A stretch of DNA of 64,000 nucleotides from Bacteroidota bacterium (GCA_016720655.1 JADKKE010000005.1:158696-222695); one strand, 5' to 3'. Shown: positions 1 through 10,495, counted from the first letter of the stretch. Numbers and translations are program-made. The notes: generated by a model not told the origin, from the letters alone.

Positions 1-2640
1 CACTGACACTTGCAGCTCCATTGCTTCCACCATTGCAAGAAACAGGAACATTCGTGGAAACATTGACAACTAAAGCAGGTGGTTGACTCAGGTTGACAGA
101 TGCTGTTTCTGTACAACCATAAGCATCGGTAATTGTAACGCTGTAAGTGCCTGCAGTAAGATTCAACGGGTTGGATGAAGAACCGGCACCATTCGTCCAG
201 GAATAGGAATAGGGTGATACTCCTCCACCAGCTGCAGAAAGTATGGACCCGTTATTACTTCCCTGGCAGGAAGGATGCGTTGGTGTAAGACTAATTTGAA
301 GTGGATTGGGTTCTGAAATATTTACGACAGTGGAAGACAAACAATTATTTGCATCCTCAACAACGACGGAATAGCTTCCTGCCTGCAAACCGGAAGCAAA
401 AGTTCCTGTACAAACGGATGGATTCCACTGATACGAAAACGGTGGCTGTCCTCCTGTCACCTGAATAGTTGCATCGCCATCATTTCCTCCTTCACACAAA
501 ACATTGTGAGTTCCGGTAACAGAAACACTGGGCCCTCCAAGGTTTGAAATTGCTGCCACTGTTGATACCGTGCAGCCATGAGCATCGGTGATTACAACTG
601 TATATGCACCGGCTCCGACTCCACTCAATGTAATTCCTGTTGCTCCGCCCGGATTCCATTGATAGGAGTATGGCGATGTTCCTCCGGACGCGCTTATGCT
701 GGCAGATCCATTTGGGCTCCCACATGTCGCCGCCGTTGTAGAAGTAATTCCTGAAACACTTGTCGGCTCGGTAACAGCCACAGTTGTAATCGTAGTACAC
801 CCACGCGCATCTGTAGTCGTTACAGAATACGAGCCGGCTGAAAGACCTGATAAATTTGAACTTGTGGATCCGCCCAGGGACCAGTTGTATGCATAAGGTG
901 TTGTTCCTCCCGATGAGGATACGGATACCGAACCTGTTGCATCACCGTTACACAACAAGGATGTACTTCCGGTAATACTTGATAATAAAATTGCAGGTTG
1001 TACAATGTTCACTGTTGAAGTTCGGGTACAAGAATGTGCGTCGGTAACTGTCACTGTATACGTTCCGGCTGCAAGATTAGAAGCAGATGCTGCTGTGCCT
1101 CCTGAAGGAGACCATACATATGTATATGGAGGAGTTCCGCCACTTACTGAAATCGCAGCTGCACCATCATTGCCTCCTCGACAGGAAACACTTGAAGATC
1201 CCGCAGTAGACATTGAAATTGGCGTTGGTGTAGTGACAGAAGTTGTTGCAGTAATCGTACAACCATTTGCATCTGTAGCTGTGACTGTATAAGTACCCGC
1301 TCCGAGCCCGGAAATCGTTGAGCTTGTTCCTCCTCCCGGTGTCCACGAATAATTAAACGGAGCTGTTCCTGTCGGAATTACGGTTGCAGTTCCATTCAAA
1401 GGACTTGAACATGCAGATGGAGTCGAACTTGCAGTGGCAGCAATAGAAGGAACGATAATATCGTAGGAATAAGTTTGGAATCCGGCACTCGGACAGTTGT
1501 TATCCTGTACAGTTACGGTAAACGTATAGGGTTGTGGTCGGGCATCAGCGCTTGTTGGAGTCCAGGTAAATGTTCCAACCGGACGAGATACATTTGTTGT
1601 TGTAAATGTTGCACCGGAAACAGCATTGTTCCAATTCATCACGACATTTTGAACTGCATTTCCATCTGCTGAATTCACAGTGAATGTGATGGGCTGGTTT
1701 GGACACGCGATGATGCTAAAATTATTAGTTCCATTAATTCCTGTAGCTGTAGGAAGAATATTGGAACAAGGCTGAGTCCAGATTTGCATATCACGAATTA
1801 CAGAACCGACCAGTATACCATTTCTATATTCTCTTACGATAATTGCCATAACCCCTACTTCACTTTGGGTTGGAGTGATGAGGATATCACCGGAAGCGTC
1901 CAGGGTCATCGCCGGCGAGGAAGAAATGGGATTATTCACATTGTACCCGGCTGCAAAAACAACATTTGTATTCGCTGCGGACCGTGGTGTGATGAATGAA
2001 TAGGTGATTGAGTCACCATCCGTTTCAAATGCTCCATGGTTATAGTGAAATGCCTGACCAATACACAAAAACGAAATCGGAATATTTGAAAAGATTGGAG
2101 AAGAATTATTGGGAGCTGCTACATTGTTCAACGTTGCTTCAACATACATGGCGGGTACTCCGGAACAATTGTTTGGAGTATATGACAAAGTAGTGATCGC
2201 GCAATTCCGGCAACAGATAACGTAGCCGAACCGCCAGTCGGTACATTGCGCCGGCAGCGTTACAGTTCCTGTATATTCATATTTCTGAATCCTGGACTGG
2301 TCCCACCGGTGCATGTTGTGAGCCCTGCTGTACAAGGATGCGTAATCTCCTGACCCGTTCCAGGAATCTTATTCAAAGTTACACTCAGATTGTATCCACA
2401 TGTAGCAGAAGAATACGATACCGAAACATTATTAGGAGCAGCAATACCCGAACAATCCCTGTATAAGGTAAGATCGAGTGTATAGGTATTTCCACTCACC
2501 CAGGTATAGGTAATGTCGGCACCACTAATGTGTGTTGCAAAAGAAGTTACCGGTGCGGTAAAATAAATAAGCAGAAGAAGTAGGCATCGGTGCCTGATTC
2601 CCTGTTTGCAATAACAGAATACGGATGCAATTTTTTTCAT
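1..2640 (-). CDS. SprB-repeat cell-surface adhesin, N-terminal part, one frameshift, runs off left edge
   Basis: The start is ATG at 2640, followed by a signal peptide with a run of leucines. The first 119 residues read in one frame and stop at 2260. One base shifted near 2283, the same protein continues (NYEYTGTVTLP-like) in a frame that I read as open to position 1. From about residue 320 it consists of repeats of roughly 80 residues of the form AGTYSVTITDAYGC...GG.PPYSYxW, the SprB/PKD-like beta-sandwich repeats of Bacteroidota gliding adhesins. Such proteins are normally exported by T9SS and have a C-terminal sorting domain, which would lie outside the window. The break at AGAAATATG fits loss of one base (A or T). 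It is therefore either a sequencing indel or a pseudogene. Confidence 0.85.
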
Positions 2641-3118
2641 GACAAAATAAATACATATTTATGCCTCCATCAGAAGACATAAATAAATTGCTTCAAAAAG
2701 TGATTGGCTCTAATATATGTTCAAAGAGAAGCGTGAAATGGCAAAATGTTGGAGTGCTTCTGACTTATACTCAGGAGCTTGGACTAAAAAAAAACGTATG
2801 AGTTATGTAACATTTCAAACTATCGATTTTCAAATAATTTCCATGATTTAAGTCAGCAAAAAATTCAGAATGGGAATATTTGTTGAAAAAATGGAATTAA
2901 TGAAAGTTGAATCCTTTGATTCAAAATGAAAAAATCTTTAAAATCACTTGCTTTCTTACAGATGTATAAAAAATATTTTTGCTTTGCTATTGTTATATAA
3001 AAACAATACTCAGGAAATTATTCCGTTGATCCGGGAGTTTCATTATCGAATGCTTACAATGGTTTAGTCGAAATTTAATGCAGCTAAAAAGTAAACCTTC
3101 TTCTTTTCGCTCTGCTTT
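2641..3118. other. Intergenic, AT-rich, no gene recognised
   Basis: This 478 bp gap separates the adhesin from the MBL-fold gene. It is strongly AT-rich. The only start-like site is ATG at 2926 followed by about 24 codons beginning MKKSLKSLAF, which stops early. I see no convincing gene, hairpin terminator or repeat. It should contain the end of the adhesin's upstream regulatory region. Confidence 0.4.
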
Positions 3119-4147
3119 CTATTTTTCATACTCCCACCACGCCGGGATTGCAGCAGATTCCTGATACCAAAGTGGCTGACCAATCATTGGGGTCACGGTT
3201 TTAAATTTAGCTTGCTCCGCTGCGCGAACAAATCTTTTGATCGGCTCATTCCAGGGATGAACAGATAAAACAAATTTGCTCCAGTGAACAGGAAGAACTA
3301 CCGATGCATTCAAATCCTTTCCCGCCTGAACTGTTTCTTCAGGAATCATATGAATCAATGGCCAACCTTTTCCGTATTGTCCGGAATCAAGAATTGCAAG
3401 ATCAAATCCCGAATACTTTTCTCCGATCATTTTAAAATGTTTTCCGTAACCGGAATCACCGCCGAGATAAATTTTTTGATCATAAATCTCAAGAACAAAG
3501 GATGCCCACAAGGTTTTTGCACGCTTAAATAGCCTGCCGGAAAAATGTCTTGAAGGCGCAGCACTCAATTTAATTTCTGAATTAATATTTACAATTTCCC
3601 ACCAGTCCAGCTCTGTAATTTTTTTGGATTCGATTCCCCAGTATTCAAGATGTGATCCAACACCCAATGCAGTAATGATCCGTTTTACTCCCGGCATTAA
3701 TTTCAAAACAGTTTTGTAATCAAGATGATCGTAATGATCGTGTGTAATCAGCAACACATCAAGCTGCGGAAAATCTTCAACAGAATACACGTCGCTTCCT
3801 TTGAATGCTTTCCCTATTCCGGAAAAAGGTGAGGCATTTCCGCTTAAAACCGGATCAACCAACATCCGAAATCCTTTGAAACTAAAATAGTAGGAAGAAT
3901 GTCCCAACCACACGATGACCGGCTTGGCATCATCCAGTGTCATCAAATTTACTTTTGTTGTTGGCAATTCACCCTGTGGCTGAGCACTCGAAGGTTTAGA
4001 AAAATATTCTTTCAATATCTTCACAAAAGACACATCAGCCATCACGGCAGTTTGCTCAACATTTTGAAACTGACCATTCCTGTAATTCGGACTTTGTTCA
4101 ATTCTTTGCAATCGGGAACCGCTGGGATTTTTACCGAATATTTTCAT
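3119..4147 (-). CDS. MBL-fold metal-dependent hydrolase (UlaG / NAPE-PLD-like)
   Basis: A 342-residue protein with the metallo-beta-lactamase signature THDHYDHLD at residues 135-143, which supplies His136, His138, Asp140 and His141 of the dinuclear zinc site. A further metal-ligand Asp lies in GGDSGYG (about 231), and a late His in LPVHWSKF (about 316). The N-terminal half carries WLGHSS...LVDPVLS, typical of the UlaG/RomA/NAPE-PLD branch. There is no clear signal peptide, so it is probably cytoplasmic. The substrate cannot be told from sequence: lipid phosphodiesterase or lactonase are both possible. It lies 138 bp downstream of the SGNH gene, separated by a G-rich repeat. Confidence 0.85.
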   Translation of the reverse strand: MKIFGKNPSGSRLQRIEQSPNYRNGQFQNVEQTAVMADVSFVKILKEYFSKPSSAQPQGELPTTKVNLMTLDDAKPVIVWLGHSSYYFSFKGFRMLVDPVLSGNASPFSGIGKAFKGSDVYSVEDFPQLDVLLITHDHYDHLDYKTVLKLMPGVKRIITALGVGSHLEYWGIESKKITELDWWEIVNINSEIKLSAAPSRHFSGRLFKRAKTLWASFVLEIYDQKIYLGGDSGYGKHFKMIGEKYSGFDLAILDSGQYGKGWPLIHMIPEETVQAGKDLNASVVLPVHWSKFVLSVHPWNEPIKRFVRAAEQAKFKTVTPMIGQPLWYQESAAIPAWWEYEK

Positions 4148-4180
4148 GCGATATGAGAGGAATGTGGTTAATTGTTATTT

Positions 4181-4343
4181 GGGACGGGGGACGAGGGACG
4201 GGGGACGGAGCCCCACTTCTATTGCTGACGAATGGTCATCGAATAAATTGTATTGAAATTCTGCGAAACAATAAAGGAATACACATCAATCACTCTCTCC
4301 CAACAGCTCTGGCTTCCGTCCCTCGTCCCTCGCCCCCAGTCCC
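4181..4343. repeat. G-rich inverted repeat pair flanking about 107 bp
   Basis: The plus strand has a GGGAC/GAGGGAC tandem motif at 4181-4208, and the complementary C-rich run (CGTCCCTCGTCCCTCGCCC) lies at 4316-4343. The two arms could pair in a long hairpin or each form G-quadruplexes. The right arm lies inside the last codons of the SGNH gene and encodes its odd GLGARDEGRK tail, so the element seems to have landed on or overwritten the gene end. No transposase is nearby. It resembles a REP-like intergenic element. Confidence 0.6.
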
Positions 4344-5275
4344 TTTCTATAAAAATCAATAAAAGCTTTTGTCCGTATCTCCCTCCCTTTCCCATTCAAA
4401 TGATACACTGTGTCGAAGAAAAGGGAATCATTATACAGGAAATCTTCCGGCGTATTCAGAACCGGTATCAATAATTTTTCCGAAACATCCTGTTGATACC
4501 TTTTAATCACCTCCTTATTGAGATTAAAAACCGAAACAGGAAAATTCGGATACATAAAATAAATGTGAATATCTTTTTCTTTCGCCAATTTATAAAAATC
4601 ATTCAGCATAGATATCCCTTCATATTCTTTATACTTAATGGGATCAATGTCATCAGCACGGATGGAGCTATTCTGATTTTTATGACATTCCACATCACCA
4701 TACGCATTGAAGCAATTCCGTTCGTAAACATTCGGATTCTGATTTGGAGTCTTTGCAATATTTGATTTGGCGAAAACCAATTTTTTAAGGGCAGACAAAT
4801 TTTCAATTGCTGCACTTCGTTTTCTGTCTACAGCATAGCGAATATTACCCATTATGTTTGACTCGAAATAGTCTTTCGCCGGGGGATAATACTCTGCTGC
4901 TTTGACTTTCAAATCATATTCCCCTTTTTCTGACAAATAATATTCAAGCGAAATGACGACCTCATCTCCGGACTTCATTTGCGATGAAATTTCTTTCAGG
5001 ATAAATTCCAATCCCAATCCTGCGTGCAGTCCCAGATTCACAACGGGCATCTTTAGTTCCGATTCAACCAGCTTACTGTCAATACCAAATGCAAGATTCG
5101 ACCCTCCAACGAAAATCAACCGGGGACCATGAATCGAGTCCAGTCGATGGTGTTTGTCGATGATGGCAGCCAGATAATCTGCAGGATCCCTTTTCTCTAA
5201 CCGGATCCCAACCAAGAAAATAGAAAGAGAAACAATCCCGATAAATACAATTGATTTTATATAGAATTGTCGCAT
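4286..5275 (-). CDS. SGNH-hydrolase-like protein, partner of MBOAT O-acyltransferase
   Basis: A 329-residue protein with one N-terminal membrane segment (residues 8-24) followed by an SGNH-like domain. GGSNLAFG at 57-64 offers the nucleophile Ser59, and DTVYHLNGKG near 288-297 offers the Asp/His pair. The start lies 7 bp after the stop of the upstream MBOAT gene, a two-gene unit common in Bacteroidota. By analogy with AlgI/AlgJ-AlgX systems it would transfer acetyl groups delivered by the MBOAT protein to an envelope glycan; this role is inferred. The last ~22 residues are encoded within the G-rich repeat and are probably not ancestral. Confidence 0.75.
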   Translation of the reverse strand: MRQFYIKSIVFIGIVSLSIFLVGIRLEKRDPADYLAAIIDKHHRLDSIHGPRLIFVGGSNLAFGIDSKLVESELKMPVVNLGLHAGLGLEFILKEISSQMKSGDEVVISLEYYLSEKGEYDLKVKAAEYYPPAKDYFESNIMGNIRYAVDRKRSAAIENLSALKKLVFAKSNIAKTPNQNPNVYERNCFNAYGDVECHKNQNSSIRADDIDPIKYKEYEGISMLNDFYKLAKEKDIHIYFMYPNFPVSVFNLNKEVIKRYQQDVSEKLLIPVLNTPEDFLYNDSLFFDTVYHLNGKGREIRTKAFIDFYRKGLGARDEGRKPELLGESD

Positions 5276-5282
5276 CCTTTTA

Positions 5283-6722
5283 TCAGAATTGAAAATAAAT
5301 GAACGGTTGTTCCTGAACCGGTCTTAATAGAAATATCGCCAGTACCAGAACATAATAAAATGACCAGCGAAATACCCTGTTCCAGGTATTTCCTGTTGAT
5401 TCAATTGCATAGGCATTGTTTCTTCCGCTCCATTCAATGCAAAGGAAAAACAACAGCAACAAACACAACATCTTCGAAGGCAGAAGTGGCAGCAAAAACA
5501 AAGAAGCAGAAAATACTTCTCCAACAATTGCAAATGCCTGTACCAGATTTTCTGATCTAAAAAAGATCCATGCAAATACGGTGAGCAAGAAGGTGACGAG
5601 AATATTTACAGCATCTCTGATATTTGGAAAAATCTTACCATTGGCCACAGTATCCAGATGCGTTCGGTTCCTTTTCAATAGAATAGACGGTAGAATATAC
5701 AATGCATTCAATACACCCCATGCAATGAAGGTCCAGTTTGCTCCGTGCCAGAATCCGCTGATAAGAAAAATAATAAATGTGTTGAGAACTGTTCTTGCCA
5801 TCCCAAGCCGACTTCCACCCAAGGGGATATACAAGTAATCCCTGAACCAGGATGTAAGAGAAATATGCCAGCGTCTCCAGAATTCTGCAATGTCTCTGGA
5901 AAAATAAGGGAAGGAAAAATTTCTCAGCAATTCAATCCCAAGCAAACGGGCAGTGCCCAAAGCGATATCTGAATATCCTGAAAAATCTCCGTAAATCTGA
6001 AATGCAAAAAATACCGCTCCAAGAAAAAGTGTGCTCCCGGAATAATCTGAAGAATGATTAAAGATCAGGTTGCTATAATTCGCACAATTATCTGCAATGA
6101 CAATTTTCTTAAACAATCCCCATAAGATTTGCTTTAAACCATCGACTGCTTTTGGATAACTCCATGTTCGCGGTTTTTCAAGTTGAGGAAGTAAATGTGT
6201 AGCGCGTTCAATGGGTTCGGCTACCAGTAAGGGAAAAAAGCTGACAAAAAGAGAGTAGTTAACCACACTTGCACACGGCTCAATCTTCTTGTTGTAAATA
6301 TCAAATAAATAAGATAGGCCATGAAAGGTATAAAATGAAATTCCTACCGGAAGAATGATATTCAATGTACTCGCGTGTGCATGCAATCCAAAAGACTCCA
6401 ACAACACAGAAAAATTTTCAATGAAAAAGTTAAAGTATTTGAAAAACCCCAGGAAGCCCAGGTTAATTACAACACTCAGTCCCAACCAAATCCTGCGCGT
6501 TTTCAGGTTTTTAGATTTGTGGATTTTGCTCCCGGTATAGAAATCGAGTCCGGTGGAGAATGCCAGAAGGAAAAGAAATCTCCAATCCCAGCAGGCATAA
6601 AAAAAGTAACTGGCAAATAACAAAACGCTATTCTGCAATTGCAATGAATTTCTATTCAGCAACCAGAGTAGTACAAAAAGAAGTGGTAGAAAAAATGCAA
6701 ACTCTATTGAGTTAAACAACAT
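5283..6722 (-). CDS. MBOAT family O-acyltransferase (AlgI-like)
   Basis: A 479-residue polytopic membrane protein with the AlgI/DltB hallmarks FWRRWHISLTSWFRDYLYIP and, about 40 residues on, FLISGFWHGANW, which carries the invariant catalytic His. Length and topology (about 11 hydrophobic segments) match AlgI-type proteins, which move acetyl groups across the inner membrane to polysaccharides. The adjoining SGNH gene supplies the likely extracytoplasmic partner. No polysaccharide biosynthesis genes are nearby, so the acceptor is unknown. The reading frame is intact. Confidence 0.9.
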   Translation of the reverse strand: MLFNSIEFAFFLPLLFVLLWLLNRNSLQLQNSVLLFASYFFYACWDWRFLFLLAFSTGLDFYTGSKIHKSKNLKTRRIWLGLSVVINLGFLGFFKYFNFFIENFSVLLESFGLHAHASTLNIILPVGISFYTFHGLSYLFDIYNKKIEPCASVVNYSLFVSFFPLLVAEPIERATHLLPQLEKPRTWSYPKAVDGLKQILWGLFKKIVIADNCANYSNLIFNHSSDYSGSTLFLGAVFFAFQIYGDFSGYSDIALGTARLLGIELLRNFSFPYFSRDIAEFWRRWHISLTSWFRDYLYIPLGGSRLGMARTVLNTFIIFLISGFWHGANWTFIAWGVLNALYILPSILLKRNRTHLDTVANGKIFPNIRDAVNILVTFLLTVFAWIFFRSENLVQAFAIVGEVFSASLFLLPLLPSKMLCLLLLFFLCIEWSGRNNAYAIESTGNTWNRVFRWSFYYVLVLAIFLLRPVQEQPFIYFQF

Positions 6723-6891
6723 AGGGCTGATGGATCTTTTGCAACTATCACGAAAGCTCCGGCTCTATGATCGACCGACAAGGTGAAGTGAAAATCCATG
6801 CTAAATATATAAAAAACACAATCAACTCATTGTTCCCGGTAAACGTGAATTCAAAAAATAATATGAAACAAGGATCTTATGACCGTTGAAC

Positions 6892-7329
6892 CTACAAATT
6901 CAACCAGTCTATACGAGACATCTCAAATTTTATCTCTCCATTCCCATGAACACCAACTTCTTTCCATCCCAATTTACGATAGAATAATTCTGCTCTGGTA
7001 TTCGCTGAAGTTCCAAGCCAAACCGTTTCATGTGTTTGAGAAAAATACCAGTTGAGCATAAGGTCATGCAAGGTTTTACCAATTCCCTGCCCTTCAAATT
7101 CAGGCAGGATGAATAAAGCCCAGATATTATTCTCTTGTAAATCAGTGACTGCGAATCCAACTATTTTGTTTTCAATTTCGCACACCCAGGCTTTTCCCCG
7201 CTTAAACATAAACTCTTCATAATCCTTCTCTTTAATCGAATCAGGATTGGAAAGAATATTCTCTTTCACTGCCATTCGCACATGCATGATTTGAGGAATA
7301 TCTGCACTTTGTGCTTCTCTGAATTTCAT
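6892..7329 (-). CDS. GNAT family N-acetyltransferase
   Basis: A complete 145-residue single-domain GNAT. The acetyl-CoA pyrophosphate loop appears as FILPEFEGQGIGKTLHD (Q/RxxGxG/A form) around residues 92-108, followed by NTRAELFYRKLGWKEVG, the usual alpha4-beta6 segment. The substrate is unknown. It is a stand-alone gene, 169 bp after the MBOAT start and 44 bp before the SUMF1-like gene, on the same strand as both. Confidence 0.85.
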   Translation of the reverse strand: MKFREAQSADIPQIMHVRMAVKENILSNPDSIKEKDYEEFMFKRGKAWVCEIENKIVGFAVTDLQENNIWALFILPEFEGQGIGKTLHDLMLNWYFSQTHETVWLGTSANTRAELFYRKLGWKEVGVHGNGEIKFEMSRIDWLNL

Positions 7330-7373
7330 GAAAAATCGAAATTGTTTAAGCCAGGTTTTCTAAGGAAGCACTT

Positions 7374-8155
7374 CTAAAAATACCGAAAACCGATATGACT
7401 CGCCGCAGTCTCCATCAACGCGTGCGATTCCAGGAACAAGGAATTTTCAGAGTCAACAAACCCTCCGCCTTTGGTCATCCCTTTGGTCGCAATCATTTCC
7501 GCAGCATTCCCTGCCATATTGTAAATACCGAATGAACAAGGCCAATAAGACTTCACCGGTGCCAGCATAAGGATATCTTCCGGATCAGGAGTATTTGGAT
7601 CAGTGTGAGGGGGCAGATCTGTTCGTTTGTAATTCGCCATTGGAACACCGTGTTATTCTTCAATCCAATGCCCGTCGGATAAATTGCTTCAAGATTTTTT
7701 CCTTTCGCTGCCTTCATCCATTCTTCTTCATTTGGCAAACGAATCTGTACTTTTTTATATTTTCTACCCGGGAAGGAATTGTATTTCATACTGAGCCATT
7801 CGCAAAATAAAACAGCTGCATCATACGATACATTCACTACCGGAAACTCATCATATTGCTTGTCTGAATGGTACAATTTTGCCAGCGAAGCGATATAAAC
7901 CGGTTGTTTTAACCAACCTTCTGTATATACCATTGCAATCTGATATTCCTCCTTTTTTTTATTCGCCAGGAGATCTTTCAAAAATTGCCTGTACAACCAG
8001 TTGTTTGTTTCGTATTTACATGCAAACAAATTCTCGCTAATTTTAACTACAGATTTTTCGATATACTCTGCATCCAGAATCTGTTTTTCCTTCTGACCGT
8101 ACCCGGACAATGAAACGCAGACAAACAAAATCTGAAACAAAAAGTTTTTTTTCAT
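7374..8155 (-). CDS. SUMF1/formylglycine-generating-enzyme-like lipoprotein or secreted protein, frameshifted
   Basis: The start ATG at 8155 gives a signal peptide (MKKNFLFQILFVCVSLSGYG). The first frame carries EFPVVNVSYDAAVLFCEWLS and IRLPNEEEWMKAAKG, the classical FGE-sulfatase domain motifs, then runs out of frame near 7634. The second frame continues MANYKR...YNMAGNAAEMIATKG..GGGFVDS and ends IGFRYF, the C-terminal FGE core. Restoring one A in TTCCAATGG joins them. Bacteroidota paralogues of this family (GldJ/GldK-like) are often non-catalytic, and no active-site Cys pair is evident here. A second, also broken, relative sits at 63545-64000. Confidence 0.75.
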
Positions 8156-8200
8156 ATTTCTCTCAGGATAATTGAAGTCGAATAAAAGAAGCCACCTCAA

Positions 8201-8789
8201 CAGCTTGTTTTACTGGATCCAAACTAAAAGTTACTGATCTACTTATTTGGTATTAAATTTAGTAGGCATTCTATTGAATTCACAAAATTCTGGAGTTTTA
8301 TTCAAATTTTACCAAATTAATCACTTTTCAACTGATTTTTCCGCATTGCTACAGAAAAACCGAGGCATCACTTTGGCTTTGATAAAGGAATCAATAACGT
8401 TTCATCTGTACTGAAATAGCAGAAGCGTGAAGGGTATTGATCATTGAAGCAGTCCTTTATGTCCGACAGAAGATGCGGTAATTAAATATCACAGTCAGTC
8501 TAATGCATTTTTCAAAGTTCCCGGAACACCAAATGCATATTCAGGAGTACAAATAATTATACCATCATCTTCTCTTTTCTAAAATTAACAATTGAAAGTG
8601 GGGACTATCAGAATCCAAATCGGGGGAAACTCCTGAGATTGCTAGAATTTTTATCATGATTGTATTTATGGGTCCAAAATTACACAAATGAATCTTTTTC
8701 AGAATATGATACATATCGCTTATTTTCAATAATATACAGTCTTCTCGGCAGATCGGATTGAGTTTGAAATATCATCTGTTTAACTATAT
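8201..8789. other. Intergenic region containing a decayed gene
   Basis: This 589 bp gap between the SUMF1-like gene and the plus-strand secreted protein holds one recognisable item, the FMN-reductase remnant described separately. The rest is AT-rich. The stretch from 8660 to 8858 should hold the promoter of the plus-strand gene, but I could not assign boxes with confidence. Confidence 0.4.
8442..8657 (-). pseudogene. Decayed NAD(P)H-dependent FMN reductase
   Basis: On the minus strand, ATG at 8657 opens with MIKILAISGVSPDLDSDSPH, matching the N-terminal phosphate-binding loop of the flavodoxin-like FMN reductases (ILAISGSLR..S). After a frame change, EDDGIIICTPEYAFGVPGTL followed by KNALD appears, the conserved central motif of the same family, then a stop. 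A further fragment ITASSVGHKGLLQ follows in frame. About 40 residues are missing between the first two pieces. Several disruptions over about 215 bp make this a true relic and not a single sequencing slip. Confidence 0.7.
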
Positions 8790-8858
8790 TTGAATCCCAT
8801 TTCTCCGAAGAAAACTTTCTATTTATATACAATCAATCTTAAACCCAGACCAATTCTC

Positions 8859-10466
8859 ATGAAAATTCGTTCGCTTATTATTCTCGCTACACTGTTCCTT
8901 CCACAGATTATGACCGGACAGGTGAAGCTCTCTACCGATTTCAAGATCAAAGTTTCCGAACCTTACAAAGTTGTCGATGCCCGCAACAAGGAATATTTCG
9001 GTGATGGCGCAGGACATATTGTTTCCGTTAAAAAAGACGATGAAACTGTGATCATTCAGAAATTCAATGTTTCTGATGGAAAAGAAATTTCACGAAAAGA
9101 ATACAAAGATCTTCCGGACAAAACTGAACTGCAAGATATTGTTCAAGTTGGTACAAAATTGTACTTCATTTATACAGTAGCTAAAAAAGGAGATCTATTT
9201 GATGTGTGTTCACGTGAAGTAGATATGACGAAAGCCAGTTTCGACGCTCCAAAAACTTTATTCACCACGAAAGGCGATATTTCACGCACAGCACCAACTG
9301 AAATTATTGGTTTCTGGGGAATGCAAAAAGGACCATTTCTCACTGTAGTACATTCTTTTGATGATTCAAAAATTCTGATGAATTATCGCCGAATTCCTCT
9401 CGTTAAAAAGGATTCTAAAAATAAAGACATCCTGGGATTTTATGTATTCGACAATTCAATGAATAAAATCTGGGGTGATGAAGTAACAATGCCGCATACT
9501 GAAAAAGAGATGAACAATCTTGCATACAGTGTTACAAAAGACGGTACAGCACACATGCTGGCGTATCTGAATGAAAGCAAATCCTTCGAGTTGATTAATA
9601 TTACTGCTCCCGCTACTTTGACGAATAAAAAAATAGAATTGGGTGGAACAGTAATGTTTCAAAAGTTCGATGTGAAAGAAGATGCAGGCGGAAACCTGGT
9701 GTGCACCGGTTATTATGCAAAAGGTGTAGATGTTAAGGTTAACTGGACCGGCAACGCGGCATTGAGTTGGAATATTGATGGTATCAAAATTTTCAGACTT
9801 GATCCTGCAGGTGCGGTTCTTGACAACAAAGACTATGAATTCCCAATGAGCATTATCAATCAGTTTGAAAGTAAAAAAACACAGGAAAAAAATGCTAAAC
9901 GTGAAGGCGAAGGCAAGGCCGGTATCCCGGATCTTGTATTGCGTGATGTTGTGAATAATGAAGATGGAAGTACAACAATTACAGGAGAACAATATTATGT
10001 CAGGAATGAATTTTACATCAACTCGACCAAAACTGTTTATTACTACGGAGATATTGTGATGACTAGAATTGCCAAGGATGGTAAAGTTCAATGGATGAAA
10101 AAACTTCCTAAAAATCAAGCCGGATTTGTCGGCAAAGGTGGTAATGGAATTCGTTACATCAATGGCAAATCTGCGAGCTATGTATTGTATGTTGACAACA
10201 AGAAAAATGCAGAAATGAAAGAAAACTCAGCCCCTGAAAAACACATGGATGGAAAAGGTGGTTTCCTCACTGCTTACAAAGTTGATAATGCAACAGGCGA
10301 TGTTTCGAAACATTTGCTCTTCGATATGGATGATCTTCAAGGGGAAGAGATTTTCCAGTTCAATACATCACGTATTTTCGAACCGGAACCAAATATCTTT
10401 TTCCTTGAATCCTATATGAAAAAGAAGCAGGATAAAATGATTCGAATTGAATTGGCCACAAAATAA
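8859..10466 (+). CDS. Secreted protein of unknown function
   Basis: I chose the ATG at 8859 because it begins a clean signal peptide (MKIRSLIILATLFLPQIMTG); an in-frame upstream start at 8790 would bury it. The mature protein of about 515 residues has repeated beta-strand-like stretches (for example FQKFDVKEDAGGNLVCTGYY, DVVNNEDGSTTITGEQYYV), suggesting a propeller-like secreted or outer-envelope protein. I do not recognise the family beyond the Bacteroidota-typical layout. The frame is intact and a strong terminator follows 30 bp later. It is monocistronic. Confidence 0.7.
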   Translation: MKIRSLIILATLFLPQIMTGQVKLSTDFKIKVSEPYKVVDARNKEYFGDGAGHIVSVKKDDETVIIQKFNVSDGKEISRKEYKDLPDKTELQDIVQVGTKLYFIYTVAKKGDLFDVCSREVDMTKASFDAPKTLFTTKGDISRTAPTEIIGFWGMQKGPFLTVVHSFDDSKILMNYRRIPLVKKDSKNKDILGFYVFDNSMNKIWGDEVTMPHTEKEMNNLAYSVTKDGTAHMLAYLNESKSFELINITAPATLTNKKIELGGTVMFQKFDVKEDAGGNLVCTGYYAKGVDVKVNWTGNAALSWNIDGIKIFRLDPAGAVLDNKDYEFPMSIINQFESKKTQEKNAKREGEGKAGIPDLVLRDVVNNEDGSTTITGEQYYVRNEFYINSTKTVYYYGDIVMTRIAKDGKVQWMKKLPKNQAGFVGKGGNGIRYINGKSASYVLYVDNKKNAEMKENSAPEKHMDGKGGFLTAYKVDNATGDVSKHLLFDMDDLQGEEIFQFNTSRIFEPEPNIFFLESYMKKKQDKMIRIELATK

Positions 10467-10495
10467 TTTTTAACCACATTTTATTCAGGATTAAA

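Noticed and set aside
1..2260. Open plus- and minus-strand frames of 60-130 codons within the adhesin repeat region
   Set aside because: They are out-of-frame shadows of the SprB repeats; the repeat frame gives continuous protein with a clear family pattern.
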